Assembly: GCF_014860165.1 (NCBI RefSeq)
Contig: NZ_JACZKG010000086.1
Location: 1-64,000 of the forward strand
Reading direction: 5' to 3'
Length of the DNA: 64,000 nt
Source: Devosia sp.
GTDB lineage: Bacteria; Pseudomonadota; Alphaproteobacteria; Rhizobiales; Devosiaceae
Made by a program: the position numbers and the translations under genes. How positions within the stretch are numbered: the stretch's first letter is position 1; each line of letters starts with the position of its first letter. Under the pieces are notes generated by a model that saw nothing but the letters and a program-made list of their open reading frames with translations, had not been told where the DNA came from and searched no databases. This document shows positions 52,537-61,734 of the stretch, in pieces.

Positions 52537-53847
52537 TTACTCGGCAGGGTAGCCGGCGGCCTTGAGGCTTTCGACCCAGGTAGCGGCGAGCTTGTCGAGC
52601 GCCTCCTGAGCGGTGCCATTGCCGTTCACGACATAGTCGTAGAAGCCCTGCTGGCCCTCATCGAGCAGCTCGGCGTATTCGGGCAGCGCCCAGAAGTCGC
52701 GGACCTTGAACATGGTCTCATAGAACGCCTTGTTGTAAGGCGTCGCGTTCTGGAATTCCTCGGACTCGAGGATAGCTGCGGCGGCAGTGTAACCACCCAG
52801 CTCAGCCCACTTCTTCTGAGTCTCGTCCTTGACCAGCCATTCGAGGAACTTCATGGCTTCCTCCTGGTTCTGGCTGTAGGACACCAGCGATATGCCCTGG
52901 CCGCCGAGAGCGGCAAAGTCATCACCGCGCGGGCCGGGCGGGTTGGCGAAGAAGCCCATGTTGGCGGCCTGCGGATTGGTCGCCTCGTTGAGCAGCGAGG
53001 GGAAGAACGCAAAGAAGTTCATGCCCATCGCCACCTGACCCTGCGCGATCGCCGTATTTACTTCGGCGAAGAACGCATTGCCCCAGCCCGGAGGGCCAAA
53101 GCCGTAGAGCTTCTTGTAGTCCTCAAGGCCTTCGGCCGACTCGGGTGAGTTCAGCAGGCCCGTGACCTTGTAGTTGGCGTAGTCGCCCAGCGAGCCGCCA
53201 TACGAGAAGATGAAGGTCTCGGCGCCCATCGTGATGGCGTCGCCCGGGACCTGTGTGTAGACAGCAGCGCCGTAGCGGTTTTCTTCCGGACGGTGGAAGA
53301 ACTCGGCGATGTCGACGAGCTGCTTGAGGTCCGTCGGCACGGCGAGGTCGTAGCCGTACTTGGCCTTGAAGTTGGCCATTTCGGTCGGATCTTCGAACCA
53401 GTCCTTGCGATAGGCCCAGCCGACGGCGTCGCCCTCGAGCGGCACCGACCAGTAGGTGCCCGAACCACCCGGATATTCCGAGTAGAACTGCATGGTGGCT
53501 GGCGCCATGGTGGTGGTCAGGTTGTGGGTCTTCACGAACTCGGTCAGGTCTACATAATGACCGCCGGTCGAGCCGGCACCCAGCCACTGGCTGTCGCCGA
53601 CGACGAGGTCATATGCAGATCCCTGAGCGTTGAACTCGGTGAATGCCTTGGTCTGGAAATCAGGCCACGGAACCGTTTCGACCGTCACGGTAACGCCGGT
53701 TTCGGCCTGATAATCGTTCACCAGTTCCTGCAGGTAGTTTGCGGGGTCCCATTCGGCCCAGAGGATCGTCAGTTCCTGGGCCTGGGCGAGACTGCCCATG
53801 GCGGCGAAACTCACTCCGGTCAGTAGTCCAACCATAGTCTTGCGCAT
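52537..53847 (-). CDS. Carbohydrate ABC transporter solute-binding protein (family 1)
   Basis: The 436-residue protein has a Sec signal peptide (MRKTMVGLLTGVSFAAMGSL, cleavage after AQAQ) and a family 1 extracellular-binding fold: ELTILWAEWDPANYLQELVND and VTVTVETVPWPDF at the start, QGISLVSYSQNQEEAMKFLEWLV later. Tryptophans typical of sugar stacking are frequent. ATG 53847 follows GGGAGA. It is the first transporter gene, 232 bases after the TetR gene. The ligand, probably a sugar or polyol, is unknown. Confidence 0.92.
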   Translation of the reverse strand: MRKTMVGLLTGVSFAAMGSLAQAQELTILWAEWDPANYLQELVNDYQAETGVTVTVETVPWPDFQTKAFTEFNAQGSAYDLVVGDSQWLGAGSTGGHYVDLTEFVKTHNLTTTMAPATMQFYSEYPGGSGTYWSVPLEGDAVGWAYRKDWFEDPTEMANFKAKYGYDLAVPTDLKQLVDIAEFFHRPEENRYGAAVYTQVPGDAITMGAETFIFSYGGSLGDYANYKVTGLLNSPESAEGLEDYKKLYGFGPPGWGNAFFAEVNTAIAQGQVAMGMNFFAFFPSLLNEATNPQAANMGFFANPPGPRGDDFAALGGQGISLVSYSQNQEEAMKFLEWLVKDETQKKWAELGGYTAAAAILESEEFQNATPYNKAFYETMFKVRDFWALPEYAELLDEGQQGFYDYVVNGNGTAQEALDKLAATWVESLKAAGYPAE

Positions 53848-54079
53848 TGTATCATCTCCCTCACATGCACAGTTCACGCCTCGTGTGAGCCCGGCGGGCG
53901 ACGCCGCATCTCACCGGACTCCGATCGGACAGACCCTCCTGGGCCTGCCTTCCTGATCGTCATCCCCTCCCTGTGGTTCGCTGAGCCGTTCCGATCTGTT
54001 TCGGACCGGCTCGCTCCCCATCGTCTGCGCCGACAGCAACGGCAGGCCACCAATTGGTGCCTGCCGATGTCAGCACAAA

Positions 54080-54799
54080 TCAGCTGCCCTCCTTGTGGGC
54101 TGGTGCCGCAGACGCATCTTTCGTGCGTTCAGCAGCAATCTTGCTCTCGACCTTCTGCCCGCTGGTTGCTTCCGCTTCGGCGGCGCCGATCAGTGCCCTT
54201 GCGGCCCATTGGGCAACGTTTTGTGCCTCGTGCGAACTGAGGCCCCAGATATCCTTGAGGACATTCAGCACTTCGACGCCGAATACCAGCGACAGGGCCT
54301 GCGCCACCCGCAAATGCTGGTCTGGCGTTAGCCTCGCCGCGAGCGGGGCCGTGGCATTCATCAGCAGATCGACACGGTGACCTCGGGTGAATTGCGGCTC
54401 GCTGCCAAGCGTGCCCGCGCGTCGCTGCGCCCACTGCTCCAGCGACAGGCGAAGGGAGGCCTTGAAGGTTGCCTCGAACTCTTCGATGCGCGGCATTGCA
54501 GTGGCCAGCAGGTCGGCCACGCGCGCTCCGGCGCTGCCATTGTTTGGTGCCCATTCCAGAATGGGTCCCAGAGCCTCGTCGACCACGGCATGGACCAGGG
54601 CGGCCTGGCTGGGGAAATAGCGATAGGCCGTGGCCCGCGACACGCCCGCCGTTTCGGCGACGCCCGTCACCGAAGGCGTCATGCCTGACTGCATCAACGC
54701 AATGGCAGCGTCGAGCATGAGCCGGCGGGTCCGGGCCTTGGCTCCGCGCTCGGCACCCTGGATTGTTGTGGCTGTATTTCGCTGACGTGAGACGACCAT
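54080..54799 (-). CDS. TetR-family transcriptional regulator
   Basis: The 239-residue protein has an N-terminal HTH (about 25-70: RRLMLDAAIALM, VTGVAETAGVSRATAYRYFPSQAALVHAVV) and a helical ligand domain. It lies upstream of the importer on the same strand and probably controls it. I start at ATG 54799; another in-frame ATG at 54823 has a weak GCGAGA site and is possible. A palindrome overlaps the start codon region, which fits autorepression. Confidence 0.85.
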   Translation of the reverse strand: MVVSRQRNTATTIQGAERGAKARTRRLMLDAAIALMQSGMTPSVTGVAETAGVSRATAYRYFPSQAALVHAVVDEALGPILEWAPNNGSAGARVADLLATAMPRIEEFEATFKASLRLSLEQWAQRRAGTLGSEPQFTRGHRVDLLMNATAPLAARLTPDQHLRVAQALSLVFGVEVLNVLKDIWGLSSHEAQNVAQWAARALIGAAEAEATSGQKVESKIAAERTKDASAAPAHKEGS

Positions 54800-54811
54800 A
54801 TCAATATGATA
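54799..54811. promoter_or_regulatory. Palindrome TATCA-ATA-TGATA at TetR gene start
   Basis: TATCAATATGATA is a 13-base palindrome beginning on the first base of the chosen TetR start codon. Autoregulated TetR genes often carry such a site. It is short and AT-rich, so chance is possible. The rest of the gap up to 54985 shows nothing further. Confidence 0.35.
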
Positions 54812-54985
54812 CACGCGTCTCATTCTCGCGCAATAGGCATTAACAGGTCGACGACAACGCGCCAACCGAGCTGACTAGGTCTGAATTGCGGTGGGCATCC
54901 ACAAGCTGTCACGAGGCGCGGTACCTCGGCGCTCAGAGCCAAGGGCCGTGGCACGACCTCGCGGTGATGGGGTTGCGGAACGAGC

Positions 54986-56188
54986 CTAGGGCTCGAAGAA
55001 CCCTGCATCCTCTTCCAGCAGGTACTTTCTTGCACCTTCTGGGTCGATATCCAGCCCCAGGCCGGGGGCAGGGAGCAGGTCGACATGGCTGTCCGTGACG
55101 ATCTGCTTGGGCAGGCCGATGACGATATCCTCCCACCAGGGGTCGGAGGCGCTGGGATATTCGAAGGCGATGTAGTTGGCGGGGAGGGTGGCGCAGACAT
55201 TGATCAAGGCGCCCAGGCCGAGCAGCCCATTGGCAGTGCCATGCGGCGCCATCATGATCGAATGCATATAGGCGTGCTCGGCCACCCATTTGAGTTCGGC
55301 CATGCCGCCAATATCGGCCGGATCGGGCCCGACCACGCGCACCGCCTGCGTCTCGATCAATTCCTTGAAATTGTGCCGCAGGTAAATCTGCTCGCCGGTG
55401 TGAATGGGCGTGGAGGTCGAGGTGGTGAGCTCGCGATAGGCCTGCGGGTTGACCCAGGGGACATAGTCACCGGTCAGCATGTCCTCGAGCCACATCAGGT
55501 CGTATTTCTCGACGGCGCGGGCGAAGCGGATGGCGTCGTTGAGGAACCAGCCGGGGCCGCAATCGAGCGCCAGGCTCACCTTGTCGCCCAGCACTTCCTT
55601 CATCGCCGCGACGCAGTCGAGCATGTGTTTGAAGCCGCGCTCGGAAATCTGCCCCTGGTCCATGGCGCCGTGATAGCCGGCATTGTTCTGCCGCACGCCA
55701 TAGTGGAAGTCGTCGATGGTGTCCTTCATGTTGGAGTGGAAGCTGATGCCCTGCTTGACCATGAAGAAGTTCTGCGGCTGCTCCATCATCCACTTGACGT
55801 CGGCAGCATAATCCTCCGGCCGGTCGCCGCTGCGCTTGCGGCGGATCGAGCCATTATAGACCCGCACCTTGTCGCGCACCTTGCCGCCCAGCAGCTTGTA
55901 GGCAGGCACATTGGCCGCCTTGCCGGCAATGTCCCACAGCGCATGCTCGATGGCCGACACGGCGGCGCCATAGGGCTTGAAGCTGCCGCGCTGGCGAATC
56001 TTGAGCATGCAGCGCTCGACATCGGTCGGGTCCTCACCAACAAGCGCATCGCGAAAGTGCAGCACCCAGGGCTTGAGGTAGCTCTTGGTGAACTCCACCT
56101 CGCCCAGCCCGTAGAGCCCTTCGTCGGTAACGATGCGCACAATGGGGTGGCGCCCGATGACGGCGCAGCGCAGATCGGTGATCTTCAT
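54986..56188 (-). CDS. Enolase-superfamily enzyme (mandelate racemase/muconate lactonizing family), first
   Basis: The 400-residue protein has a capping domain then a TIM barrel. The metal ligands are probably Asp in SLALDCGPG, Glu in LMWLEDM and Glu in HTGEQIYLR; a His base lies in MMAPHGT. Members abstract a proton alpha to a carboxylate; most catabolic ones dehydrate sugar acids. The start is ATG 56188, nine bases after the NIPSNAP gene stop, so the two are co-translated. Substrate is not predictable from these motifs. Confidence 0.88.
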   Translation of the reverse strand: MKITDLRCAVIGRHPIVRIVTDEGLYGLGEVEFTKSYLKPWVLHFRDALVGEDPTDVERCMLKIRQRGSFKPYGAAVSAIEHALWDIAGKAANVPAYKLLGGKVRDKVRVYNGSIRRKRSGDRPEDYAADVKWMMEQPQNFFMVKQGISFHSNMKDTIDDFHYGVRQNNAGYHGAMDQGQISERGFKHMLDCVAAMKEVLGDKVSLALDCGPGWFLNDAIRFARAVEKYDLMWLEDMLTGDYVPWVNPQAYRELTTSTSTPIHTGEQIYLRHNFKELIETQAVRVVGPDPADIGGMAELKWVAEHAYMHSIMMAPHGTANGLLGLGALINVCATLPANYIAFEYPSASDPWWEDIVIGLPKQIVTDSHVDLLPAPGLGLDIDPEGARKYLLEEDAGFFEP

Positions 56189-56197
56189 GGTGGACCT

Positions 56198-56524
56198 CTA
56201 TTTGACCGATGAGAAGGCCGTCGGCGCGAGCAGCTGGCTGCTGATATTGGCAATGATCGGGCCGTCGCGCTCGGAGTCGTCGCGGGCCTTATGCCATGCC
56301 GGATCGCTGATGAAGGCGGCCCACTTGGCCTCGCGGTCGGCGAGCGATTCCCAGGCAATGAAATAGGTGAGGCGGTTGCTGTTCTCGCCAATGACGGTGG
56401 TGAAAAACCCCGCCTGGCGGATGCCGTGCCGATCCCAGATCGCCAGCGTGTGCTCATTGAAGCGCTTCAGCAGGGCAGGGAGGCGGCCAGGCAGGCAATC
56501 GTAAATGCGCAATTCGTAGATCAT
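56198..56524 (-). CDS. NIPSNAP family protein
   Basis: The 108-residue protein shows the NIPSNAP ferredoxin-like pattern: YELRIYDCLPGRLPALLKRFNEHTLAIWDRHGI, then TYFIAWESLADREAKWAAFISDPAW. Function is poorly defined; bacterial members often accompany sugar-acid or aromatic catabolic genes. It is separated from the upstream enolase-type gene by a 155-base gap with a palindromic repeat and precedes another enolase-type gene by nine bases. Confidence 0.9.
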   Translation of the reverse strand: MIYELRIYDCLPGRLPALLKRFNEHTLAIWDRHGIRQAGFFTTVIGENSNRLTYFIAWESLADREAKWAAFISDPAWHKARDDSERDGPIIANISSQLLAPTAFSSVK

Positions 56525-56563
56525 GGTTCTTTCCGTTCGTGCGGCCGACTGTACTTGGCCCCA

Positions 56564-56659
56564 CCTCCCCTTGATCCCTCCGCATCAAGGGGAGGGAGGC
56601 GGCTGAGGTTTAAACATGTCTGTGATCCCCCGTTGTGGGAGGGAATGAGGGTGGGGGTG
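56564..56659. repeat. Interspersed palindrome plus G-rich tail
   Basis: CCTCCCCTTGAT (56564-56575) pairs perfectly with ATCAAGGGGAGG (56584-56595). A second G-rich block (GGGAGGGAATGAGGGTGGGG) follows at about 56637-56656. The unit interrupts the enolase operon between two genes and matches the family seen at 6-28. Confidence 0.6.
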
Positions 56660-56679
56660 TTTAGGCGTGATTCCTCATT

Positions 56680-58041
56680 CTAGCTCCAGGTCCGGTCCCA
56701 GGAATATTCGTCATCCCAGTGATCGGTGGGCTGCCAGATGCCGGTGACGCCCTCCTGCAGATGCTGGGATATGACCTCGTCGACCACGTCGTCGATGCCC
56801 AGGCCCGGCTTGTCCGGCACGGTGATGAACCCGTCCTGGACCAGCGGCTTGGGCAGGCCCGTGACGATATCGTCCCACCAGTCCACCTCGACGCTGTGAT
56901 ATTCGAGCGCCATGAAGTTCTCCGTGGCGACGGCGACATGCGCGGCGGCCATCGCCGCGATCGGGCTTTCCGCCATGTGGATGGCCATGGCCACGCCGTA
57001 GTCCTGCGCCATGTCGCCGATCTTCTTGGTTTCGAGAATTCCGCCCGAGGTCAGCAGGTCCGGGTGGATGACCGAGAGGCCGCCGCTGCGGAGCAAGGGC
57101 TCGAAGCCTTCCTTGAGGTAGATGTCCTCCCCGGTGCAGATCGGCACGGTGGTCGCGTCCTGCAACTGCCGGTAATGCTCGGTATATTGCCAGGGGATCA
57201 CATCCTCGAGCCAGGCGGGAACATACTTCTCGATCCGCCGCGCCAGCCGGATGCCGTTCTGGAGCGAGATATGGCCGACATGGTCGATGGCCAGCGGAAT
57301 ATCGTAGCCGATCACCTCGCGGACTTCGGCAATATACTGCTCGAGCAGGTCAAGACCCTTGTCGGTGAAATGGAGGCCACTGAACGGGTGGCGGACATTG
57401 TGCGTGTCATAGACGGCGTTGCGGGCGCGGCGGTCTTCCATGCTCTTGACCGGGCCGCGCCCGGGATGGACGCGGTAGGCTTCGAGCGACCCCGCCGGCG
57501 CCACGACAGCCCCGGGCACGTCGGCGATCTGCATCAGGCCGAGATCCATCTTGAGAAAGGTGAAGCCCATATCCATGCGCGCCTTGAGCCGCTTGCCGGT
57601 CTCGGTGCCGCTGGGTTTTTCGGCGTCGGTATCGCAATAGACGCGGACCTTGTCGCGGAACTTGCCGCCCAGCATCTGGTAAACAGGCACGCCATAGGCC
57701 TTGCCCGCCAGGTCCCACAGCGCGATCTCGATGGCCGATACACCGCCGCCCTGCCGGCCATGGCCGCCAAACTGCTTGATGCGGCGGAACAGCCGGTCGA
57801 TATCGCAGGGATTTTCCCCCAGCAGCCGGCTCTTGAGCATAAGCGCATAGGTGGCGCTGGCGCCGTCACGCACTTCCCCCAGGCCGACAATGCCCTGGTT
57901 GGTGTAGATCTTGACGAGCGCCGAGGTGAACGGCGCGCCGACAATCTCGGCAACGCGCAGGTCGGTAATGCGCAACTCACTCGGGCGCGAGGCCGTGCGG
58001 ACATTGTTTTCGATCGCTTCGGCTGCCTTGTTCACGTCCAT
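56680..58041 (-). CDS. Enolase-superfamily enzyme (mandelate racemase/muconate lactonizing family), second
   Basis: At 453 residues it is longer than typical members (about 380-400), with an N-terminal extension of about 25 residues and an insertion near 180-220. Catalytic candidates are Lys in TFLKMDLG, metal ligands Asp in PLAIDHVGH, Glu in AWLEDVIPW and Glu in CTGEDIYLK, and His in AIHMAES. ATG 58041 directly follows the preceding TGA (TGAATG), so it is coupled to the third enolase-type gene. Probably a sugar-acid dehydratase; the substrate is unknown. Confidence 0.88.
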   Translation of the reverse strand: MDVNKAAEAIENNVRTASRPSELRITDLRVAEIVGAPFTSALVKIYTNQGIVGLGEVRDGASATYALMLKSRLLGENPCDIDRLFRRIKQFGGHGRQGGGVSAIEIALWDLAGKAYGVPVYQMLGGKFRDKVRVYCDTDAEKPSGTETGKRLKARMDMGFTFLKMDLGLMQIADVPGAVVAPAGSLEAYRVHPGRGPVKSMEDRRARNAVYDTHNVRHPFSGLHFTDKGLDLLEQYIAEVREVIGYDIPLAIDHVGHISLQNGIRLARRIEKYVPAWLEDVIPWQYTEHYRQLQDATTVPICTGEDIYLKEGFEPLLRSGGLSVIHPDLLTSGGILETKKIGDMAQDYGVAMAIHMAESPIAAMAAAHVAVATENFMALEYHSVEVDWWDDIVTGLPKPLVQDGFITVPDKPGLGIDDVVDEVISQHLQEGVTGIWQPTDHWDDEYSWDRTWS

Positions 58042-59211
58042 TCAGTCGAACTCCACGACATTTGCTGCGAGGTAGTCTCGGTTCATCTCGATACCGAGAC
58101 CCGGTGCCCTGTTGAGCTTGAGGCTGCCATTCGAGTTATCGAGCGGCTTGTCGATCAAGTGATCGTATTTGCTCAGGTTCCACTCCGATGTCTCGAGCCG
58201 GTAGAAGTTCGGCACGGTCATCATCACCTGCGCGCCTGCCACCACGTTGATCGGCCCCGCCGCGTCATGGGGCGAGACGGGGATGTAATAGGCCTCGCAC
58301 AACGCCGAGATTTTCTTGAGCTCGGTGATGCCGCCGGTCCAGGTGACGTCGGGCATGATATAGTCGGCGAGCTTGTTTTCGAGGATCGGCACGAAATCCC
58401 ACTTGGTGTGGCCGCGCTCGCCCCAGGAGATGGGCGCATTGACCTTGTCGCGGACCTGCTTGAGCGCATTGAAGCTCTCGGGCGGCACAGGCTCCTCGAA
58501 CCAGTCGATATCGCCCGCCTCTTCGAGTGTGCGGCAGGTCCGGATGGCCGTCGGCACATCGAAGCGCCCATGGGCGTCGATGAGGATTTCGATATCCGGA
58601 CCGGCGGTTTTGCGAATGAGCGCGGTGAGTTCAGCCGCCTCGCGCTCGTCCTTGCGGGTCATCGAGCCATCGAGATAGCCCTCGGACTGCTCGCGGGCGA
58701 CGCCGTCGCGACCCTTCGGCCCTTGCTGCGGGAAGGGATCGAATTTCAGCGCGGTGTGGCCGGAGGCGATGATGTCGCGGATCTCCTGGATAACGCCTTC
58801 CTTGCTGGTGAACTTGCGCTGGTCGGGATGGGTGTAGAGCAGGATATCGTCGCGCACCGGGCCGCCAAGCAGTTCGTAGATCGGCTGGCCGAGCACCTTG
58901 CCCCGGATATCCCAGAGCGCGATATCGATGGCGCTCACACATTCCACGGCGGCGCCGCGGCTGCCCATATAGGTGAAATTGCGGAAGATCTTGTGCCAGA
59001 TGCGCTCGATATGGGCGGGGTCGTCGCCCTCGACGATCTTGCTGATCTGCCTGAGCATGACGCAGAGCGCACGATTGGCGACGAAGGTCGTGGTGGTGAT
59101 TTCACCCCAGCCGGAAACGCCCTCATCGGTCGTCACCTCCACGAACAGGAACTCGCCCCAGTAGGACGCCGCGGACTTGATCAGCCACGGCCTGACACCC
59201 GTGATTTTCAT
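58042..59211 (-). CDS. Enolase-superfamily enzyme, sugar-acid dehydratase-like (galactonate dehydratase type), third
   Basis: The 389-residue protein has ALKFDPFPQQ (Lys region), metal ligands Asp in EILIDAHGRFD, Glu in DWFEEPVPPE and Glu in SWGERGHT, and a His in VSPHDAAGP. The pattern resembles galactonate dehydratase-type members, which convert aldonic acids to 2-keto-3-deoxy acids. It is the first gene after the GntR gene, 57 bases away, and is followed directly by the second enolase gene. Confidence 0.88.
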   Translation of the reverse strand: MKITGVRPWLIKSAASYWGEFLFVEVTTDEGVSGWGEITTTTFVANRALCVMLRQISKIVEGDDPAHIERIWHKIFRNFTYMGSRGAAVECVSAIDIALWDIRGKVLGQPIYELLGGPVRDDILLYTHPDQRKFTSKEGVIQEIRDIIASGHTALKFDPFPQQGPKGRDGVAREQSEGYLDGSMTRKDEREAAELTALIRKTAGPDIEILIDAHGRFDVPTAIRTCRTLEEAGDIDWFEEPVPPESFNALKQVRDKVNAPISWGERGHTKWDFVPILENKLADYIMPDVTWTGGITELKKISALCEAYYIPVSPHDAAGPINVVAGAQVMMTVPNFYRLETSEWNLSKYDHLIDKPLDNSNGSLKLNRAPGLGIEMNRDYLAANVVEFD

Positions 59212-59268
59212 GCTCTATTGCCTTTCGGTGAGGTTTTGACGGGCGTCTCGGCCGTTGGAAACGATGTT

Positions 59269-59982
59269 CTATCCGGCTCTCTCGGCGCTGTAGGCGCGCA
59301 TCTGTTCAAGGATATGTCGGCCCGAGCCTTCGACATGGCGGGCGACGCATTCGGCCGCCTTGTCGGCTTCTCCGGCTTTCACCAGTTCGATGAGTTCGCG
59401 ATGCTCGCGGATGACTTGTGTGCGGCGGGCCAGCGTATAGGGAAAGCGCTGGGTGACGGCACGCAGCACCTGGCGGTGCTTCCACCAGATTTCGGCTGCG
59501 TGCCGGTTATAGTGGCGCTGATAGACGACGGTGTGGAACTGCACGTCGAGCCCGCTGTGGAGCACGGCATCGACGAAGTTATTCTCTTCGATGAGGCGCT
59601 GGATGCGCTCGAGTTCGGCAATGTCGGCCTCGGTGGCCATCCCCACGAACCAGCGTGTCAGCGCTGGCTCGATGAGCGTGCTGATCTCGTAGATGTTGCG
59701 GACGAAGTCGTGGTCGATCGGTCGGACCCGGGCGCCACGATTGGGCGAGAACACCACGAAGCCCTCGCCGCGCAGCATCTGCAGCGCTTCGCGAACGGGA
59801 TTGGTCGATGTGCCCAGCCGTTCGGCGAGGTCCGCGACCACCAGCCGCTCATTGGGTTTGAGTCGCCCCGAAAGAATGTCCTCGCGAATGGTCTCATAGA
59901 GCGAAACCGCGCGCTGGCTGGAGACATCGATCTCTTCCAGTCCCAAAGGGGGTGAAATCTTGAACTCACTGGTGCTGGCCAA
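59269..59982 (-). CDS. GntR-family regulator, FCD type
   Basis: The 237-residue protein has a winged HTH (about 23-85: LYETIREDILSGRLKP, VADLAERLGTSTNPVREALQMLRGEGFV) and an FCD ligand domain with LDVQFHTVVYQRHYNRHA and VREHR-like segments. It probably responds to a sugar acid and controls the enolase operon and the divergent importer. I choose TTG 59982: AGGAG lies six bases upstream. The frame remains open to 60102, but without a better start. Confidence 0.85.
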   Translation of the reverse strand: MASTSEFKISPPLGLEEIDVSSQRAVSLYETIREDILSGRLKPNERLVVADLAERLGTSTNPVREALQMLRGEGFVVFSPNRGARVRPIDHDFVRNIYEISTLIEPALTRWFVGMATEADIAELERIQRLIEENNFVDAVLHSGLDVQFHTVVYQRHYNRHAAEIWWKHRQVLRAVTQRFPYTLARRTQVIREHRELIELVKAGEADKAAECVARHVEGSGRHILEQMRAYSAERAG

Positions 59983-60005
59983 GGTCCGCTCCTGCGTCTG
60001 TCGGT

Positions 60006-60014
60006 TCGTATCAT
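60006..60014. promoter_or_regulatory. Possible GntR operator GTATCATAC
   Basis: The 9-base palindrome GTAT-C-ATAC lies in the divergent region between the GntR gene and the importer. FCD-type GntR sites are often short TNGTNNNACNA-like palindromes. TTGACA at 60052-60057 may be a -35 box for the plus-strand importer, but no good -10 is spaced 17 bases away. Confidence 0.3.
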
Positions 60015-60178
60015 ACACACCCAACAACAAACAATGTACGATCCTTCTGAGTTGACACGCAATATGGCTTCTGCAACGGTGTAAATCACTGCGAACGCAC
60101 ATAAAGAGGCCGGAGGCCCGCTGAGCGAAGTCGCATGGCCTGTCGCCACAGGAGCGGGCAGGGACACAGGAGGACTCT

Positions 60179-61660
60179 ATGAGGAACTACGGTTTTGGCC
60201 GTGCGCTTGCGCGCGGCATGGCAGTCTCTACACTGATGGTATCGATGATGAGCACCTCGGTGCTCGGCCAGAGCGTCGATCTCAGCAAATGGTCGCCGGA
60301 ATATGTGCGCTCGATTGCCGGCACCGAGGAATTTGACACGGCCGAATTGTGCGGCGCGGTGACGCCGCTCGACTATGAGGGTCGGCTGACATTCTGGTAC
60401 CAGGGCGTGTTCGAGGGCGACCCCGATCTGCTGCGTCAGTACTACAAGGACTTCTTCGAAGCCTTCCGCGCCACCTATCCGAATATCGAGCTGGAGGAGC
60501 AGGCGCTCACCTATAACGACCTGCTCGACAAGTTCCGTACGGCCCTGTTGGGCAATGCCGGTCCGATGGTGGTGCGCCTGCAGATCCTGGGCGGTGTCGA
60601 ATTCGCCTCCAAGGGCTACCTGCAGGAACTGAGCCCCGAGGATGTCGGCTGGAAGACCGAGGATTTCTGGCCCGGCGCCATGAAATCGGTGATGTGGGAA
60701 GGCAAGACCTACGGCATCCCCACCAATAACGAGACCATGGCCCTGATCTGGAACGCCGATATCTTCGAGCGGGCCGGCCTCGATCCGGAAGCGCCGCCCG
60801 CCACCTGGGACGACGTGGTCGCCTATTCCAAGCAGATCCACGACAAGCTCGGCGTCGCCGGCTATGGCCTGGTGGCGCGCAAGAATGCCGGCAATACGCC
60901 GTACCGCTTCATGCCCCAGCTCTGGGGCTATGGCGGCGGGGTGTTCGACGAAGCCGATCCCAACCCGACCTACGAGGAAATCCGTCTCGACAGCGACGCC
61001 AGCAAGCAGGCTCTCCAGGCCTCCGTTGATATGTATGTCCGCGACCAGTCGGTCCCGGTTTCGGCCCTGACCAACCAGCAGGCCGATAACCAGCCGCTGT
61101 TCCTGGCCGGCCAGCTCGGCATGATGATCTCCCATCCGTCCGACTATAACGTGATGCTCGATCTGCAGGCCAAGGCCACCGGCGACGATCAGACAAAGGC
61201 CCAGACCGTTATCGACAACATGCGCTATGGCCTGATCCCGACGGGTCCCGACGGCAAGCGCGCCGTGGTCTTCGGCGGCTCCAACATCCACATCCTCAAC
61301 CCAGAGTATGTCGAGGGTGGCGAAGTGGACGAGGCGGCAGCCAAGGCGATGGTCTGCTTCTGGACCAGCCCGGAATGGTCGCTGAAGATGGCCTATGCCG
61401 GCTCCAACCCCGGCAATCTCAACGGCTTCAAGACCAAGTGGATGAAGGAACGCCTCGACTCCATCAAGTTCCTCGATGTCACGACCTCGATGCTGCCCTA
61501 TGGCGTGCCGTTCCCGACGCTGCCGGAGACGCCCGAGATCATGAACATCATCATCCCCGACATGCTGCAGAACGCTCTGACCGGTGCGATGACCGTCGAT
61601 GAAGCGGCCGAAGATGCCGCTGAGAAGGTCAGGGCCCTGACTGAGGGCGGCGGGCTCTAG
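60179..61660 (+). CDS. Carbohydrate ABC transporter solute-binding protein (family 1)
   Basis: The 493-residue protein has a signal peptide (about residues 1-30, ending LGQS) and a family 1 binding fold with LTFWYQGVFEGDPDLLRQYYKDFFEAFR, YGIPTNNETMALIWN and GKRAVVFGGSNIHILNPEY. It is larger than most sugar-binding proteins. AGGAGGA precedes ATG 60179. It is divergent from the GntR-enolase operon and is followed by two permeases and an ATPase, so the ligand may be the sugar acid, or its glycoside, that the enolase-type enzymes process. Confidence 0.9.
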   Translation: MRNYGFGRALARGMAVSTLMVSMMSTSVLGQSVDLSKWSPEYVRSIAGTEEFDTAELCGAVTPLDYEGRLTFWYQGVFEGDPDLLRQYYKDFFEAFRATYPNIELEEQALTYNDLLDKFRTALLGNAGPMVVRLQILGGVEFASKGYLQELSPEDVGWKTEDFWPGAMKSVMWEGKTYGIPTNNETMALIWNADIFERAGLDPEAPPATWDDVVAYSKQIHDKLGVAGYGLVARKNAGNTPYRFMPQLWGYGGGVFDEADPNPTYEEIRLDSDASKQALQASVDMYVRDQSVPVSALTNQQADNQPLFLAGQLGMMISHPSDYNVMLDLQAKATGDDQTKAQTVIDNMRYGLIPTGPDGKRAVVFGGSNIHILNPEYVEGGEVDEAAAKAMVCFWTSPEWSLKMAYAGSNPGNLNGFKTKWMKERLDSIKFLDVTTSMLPYGVPFPTLPETPEIMNIIIPDMLQNALTGAMTVDEAAEDAAEKVRALTEGGGL

Positions 61661-61679
61661 CAGCCGCCTTGCGAAATCG

Positions 61680-61704
61680 ACCGGCGGCGCCGCGCGCCGC
61701 CGGT
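61680..61704 (+). terminator. Intercistronic hairpin after solute-binding protein gene
   Basis: ACCGGCGGC (61680-61688) pairs perfectly with GCCGCCGGT (61696-61704) around GCCGCGC. It lies 20 bases after the binding-protein stop and 31 before the permease start, with no T-tract. Confidence 0.7.
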
Positions 61705-61734
61705 CTCCTTCCTGCCTGGATGCGGAGCACCTCG

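Noticed and set aside
56719..59955. A 1078-codon open frame antisense to two enolase-type genes and the GntR gene
   Set aside because: It spans several clear minus-strand genes with conserved motifs; its composition is typical of antisense shadows.
21213..61704. CRISPR array or other regular repeat
   Set aside because: The hairpins differ in sequence, are far apart and have no regular spacers; no Cas genes are present.
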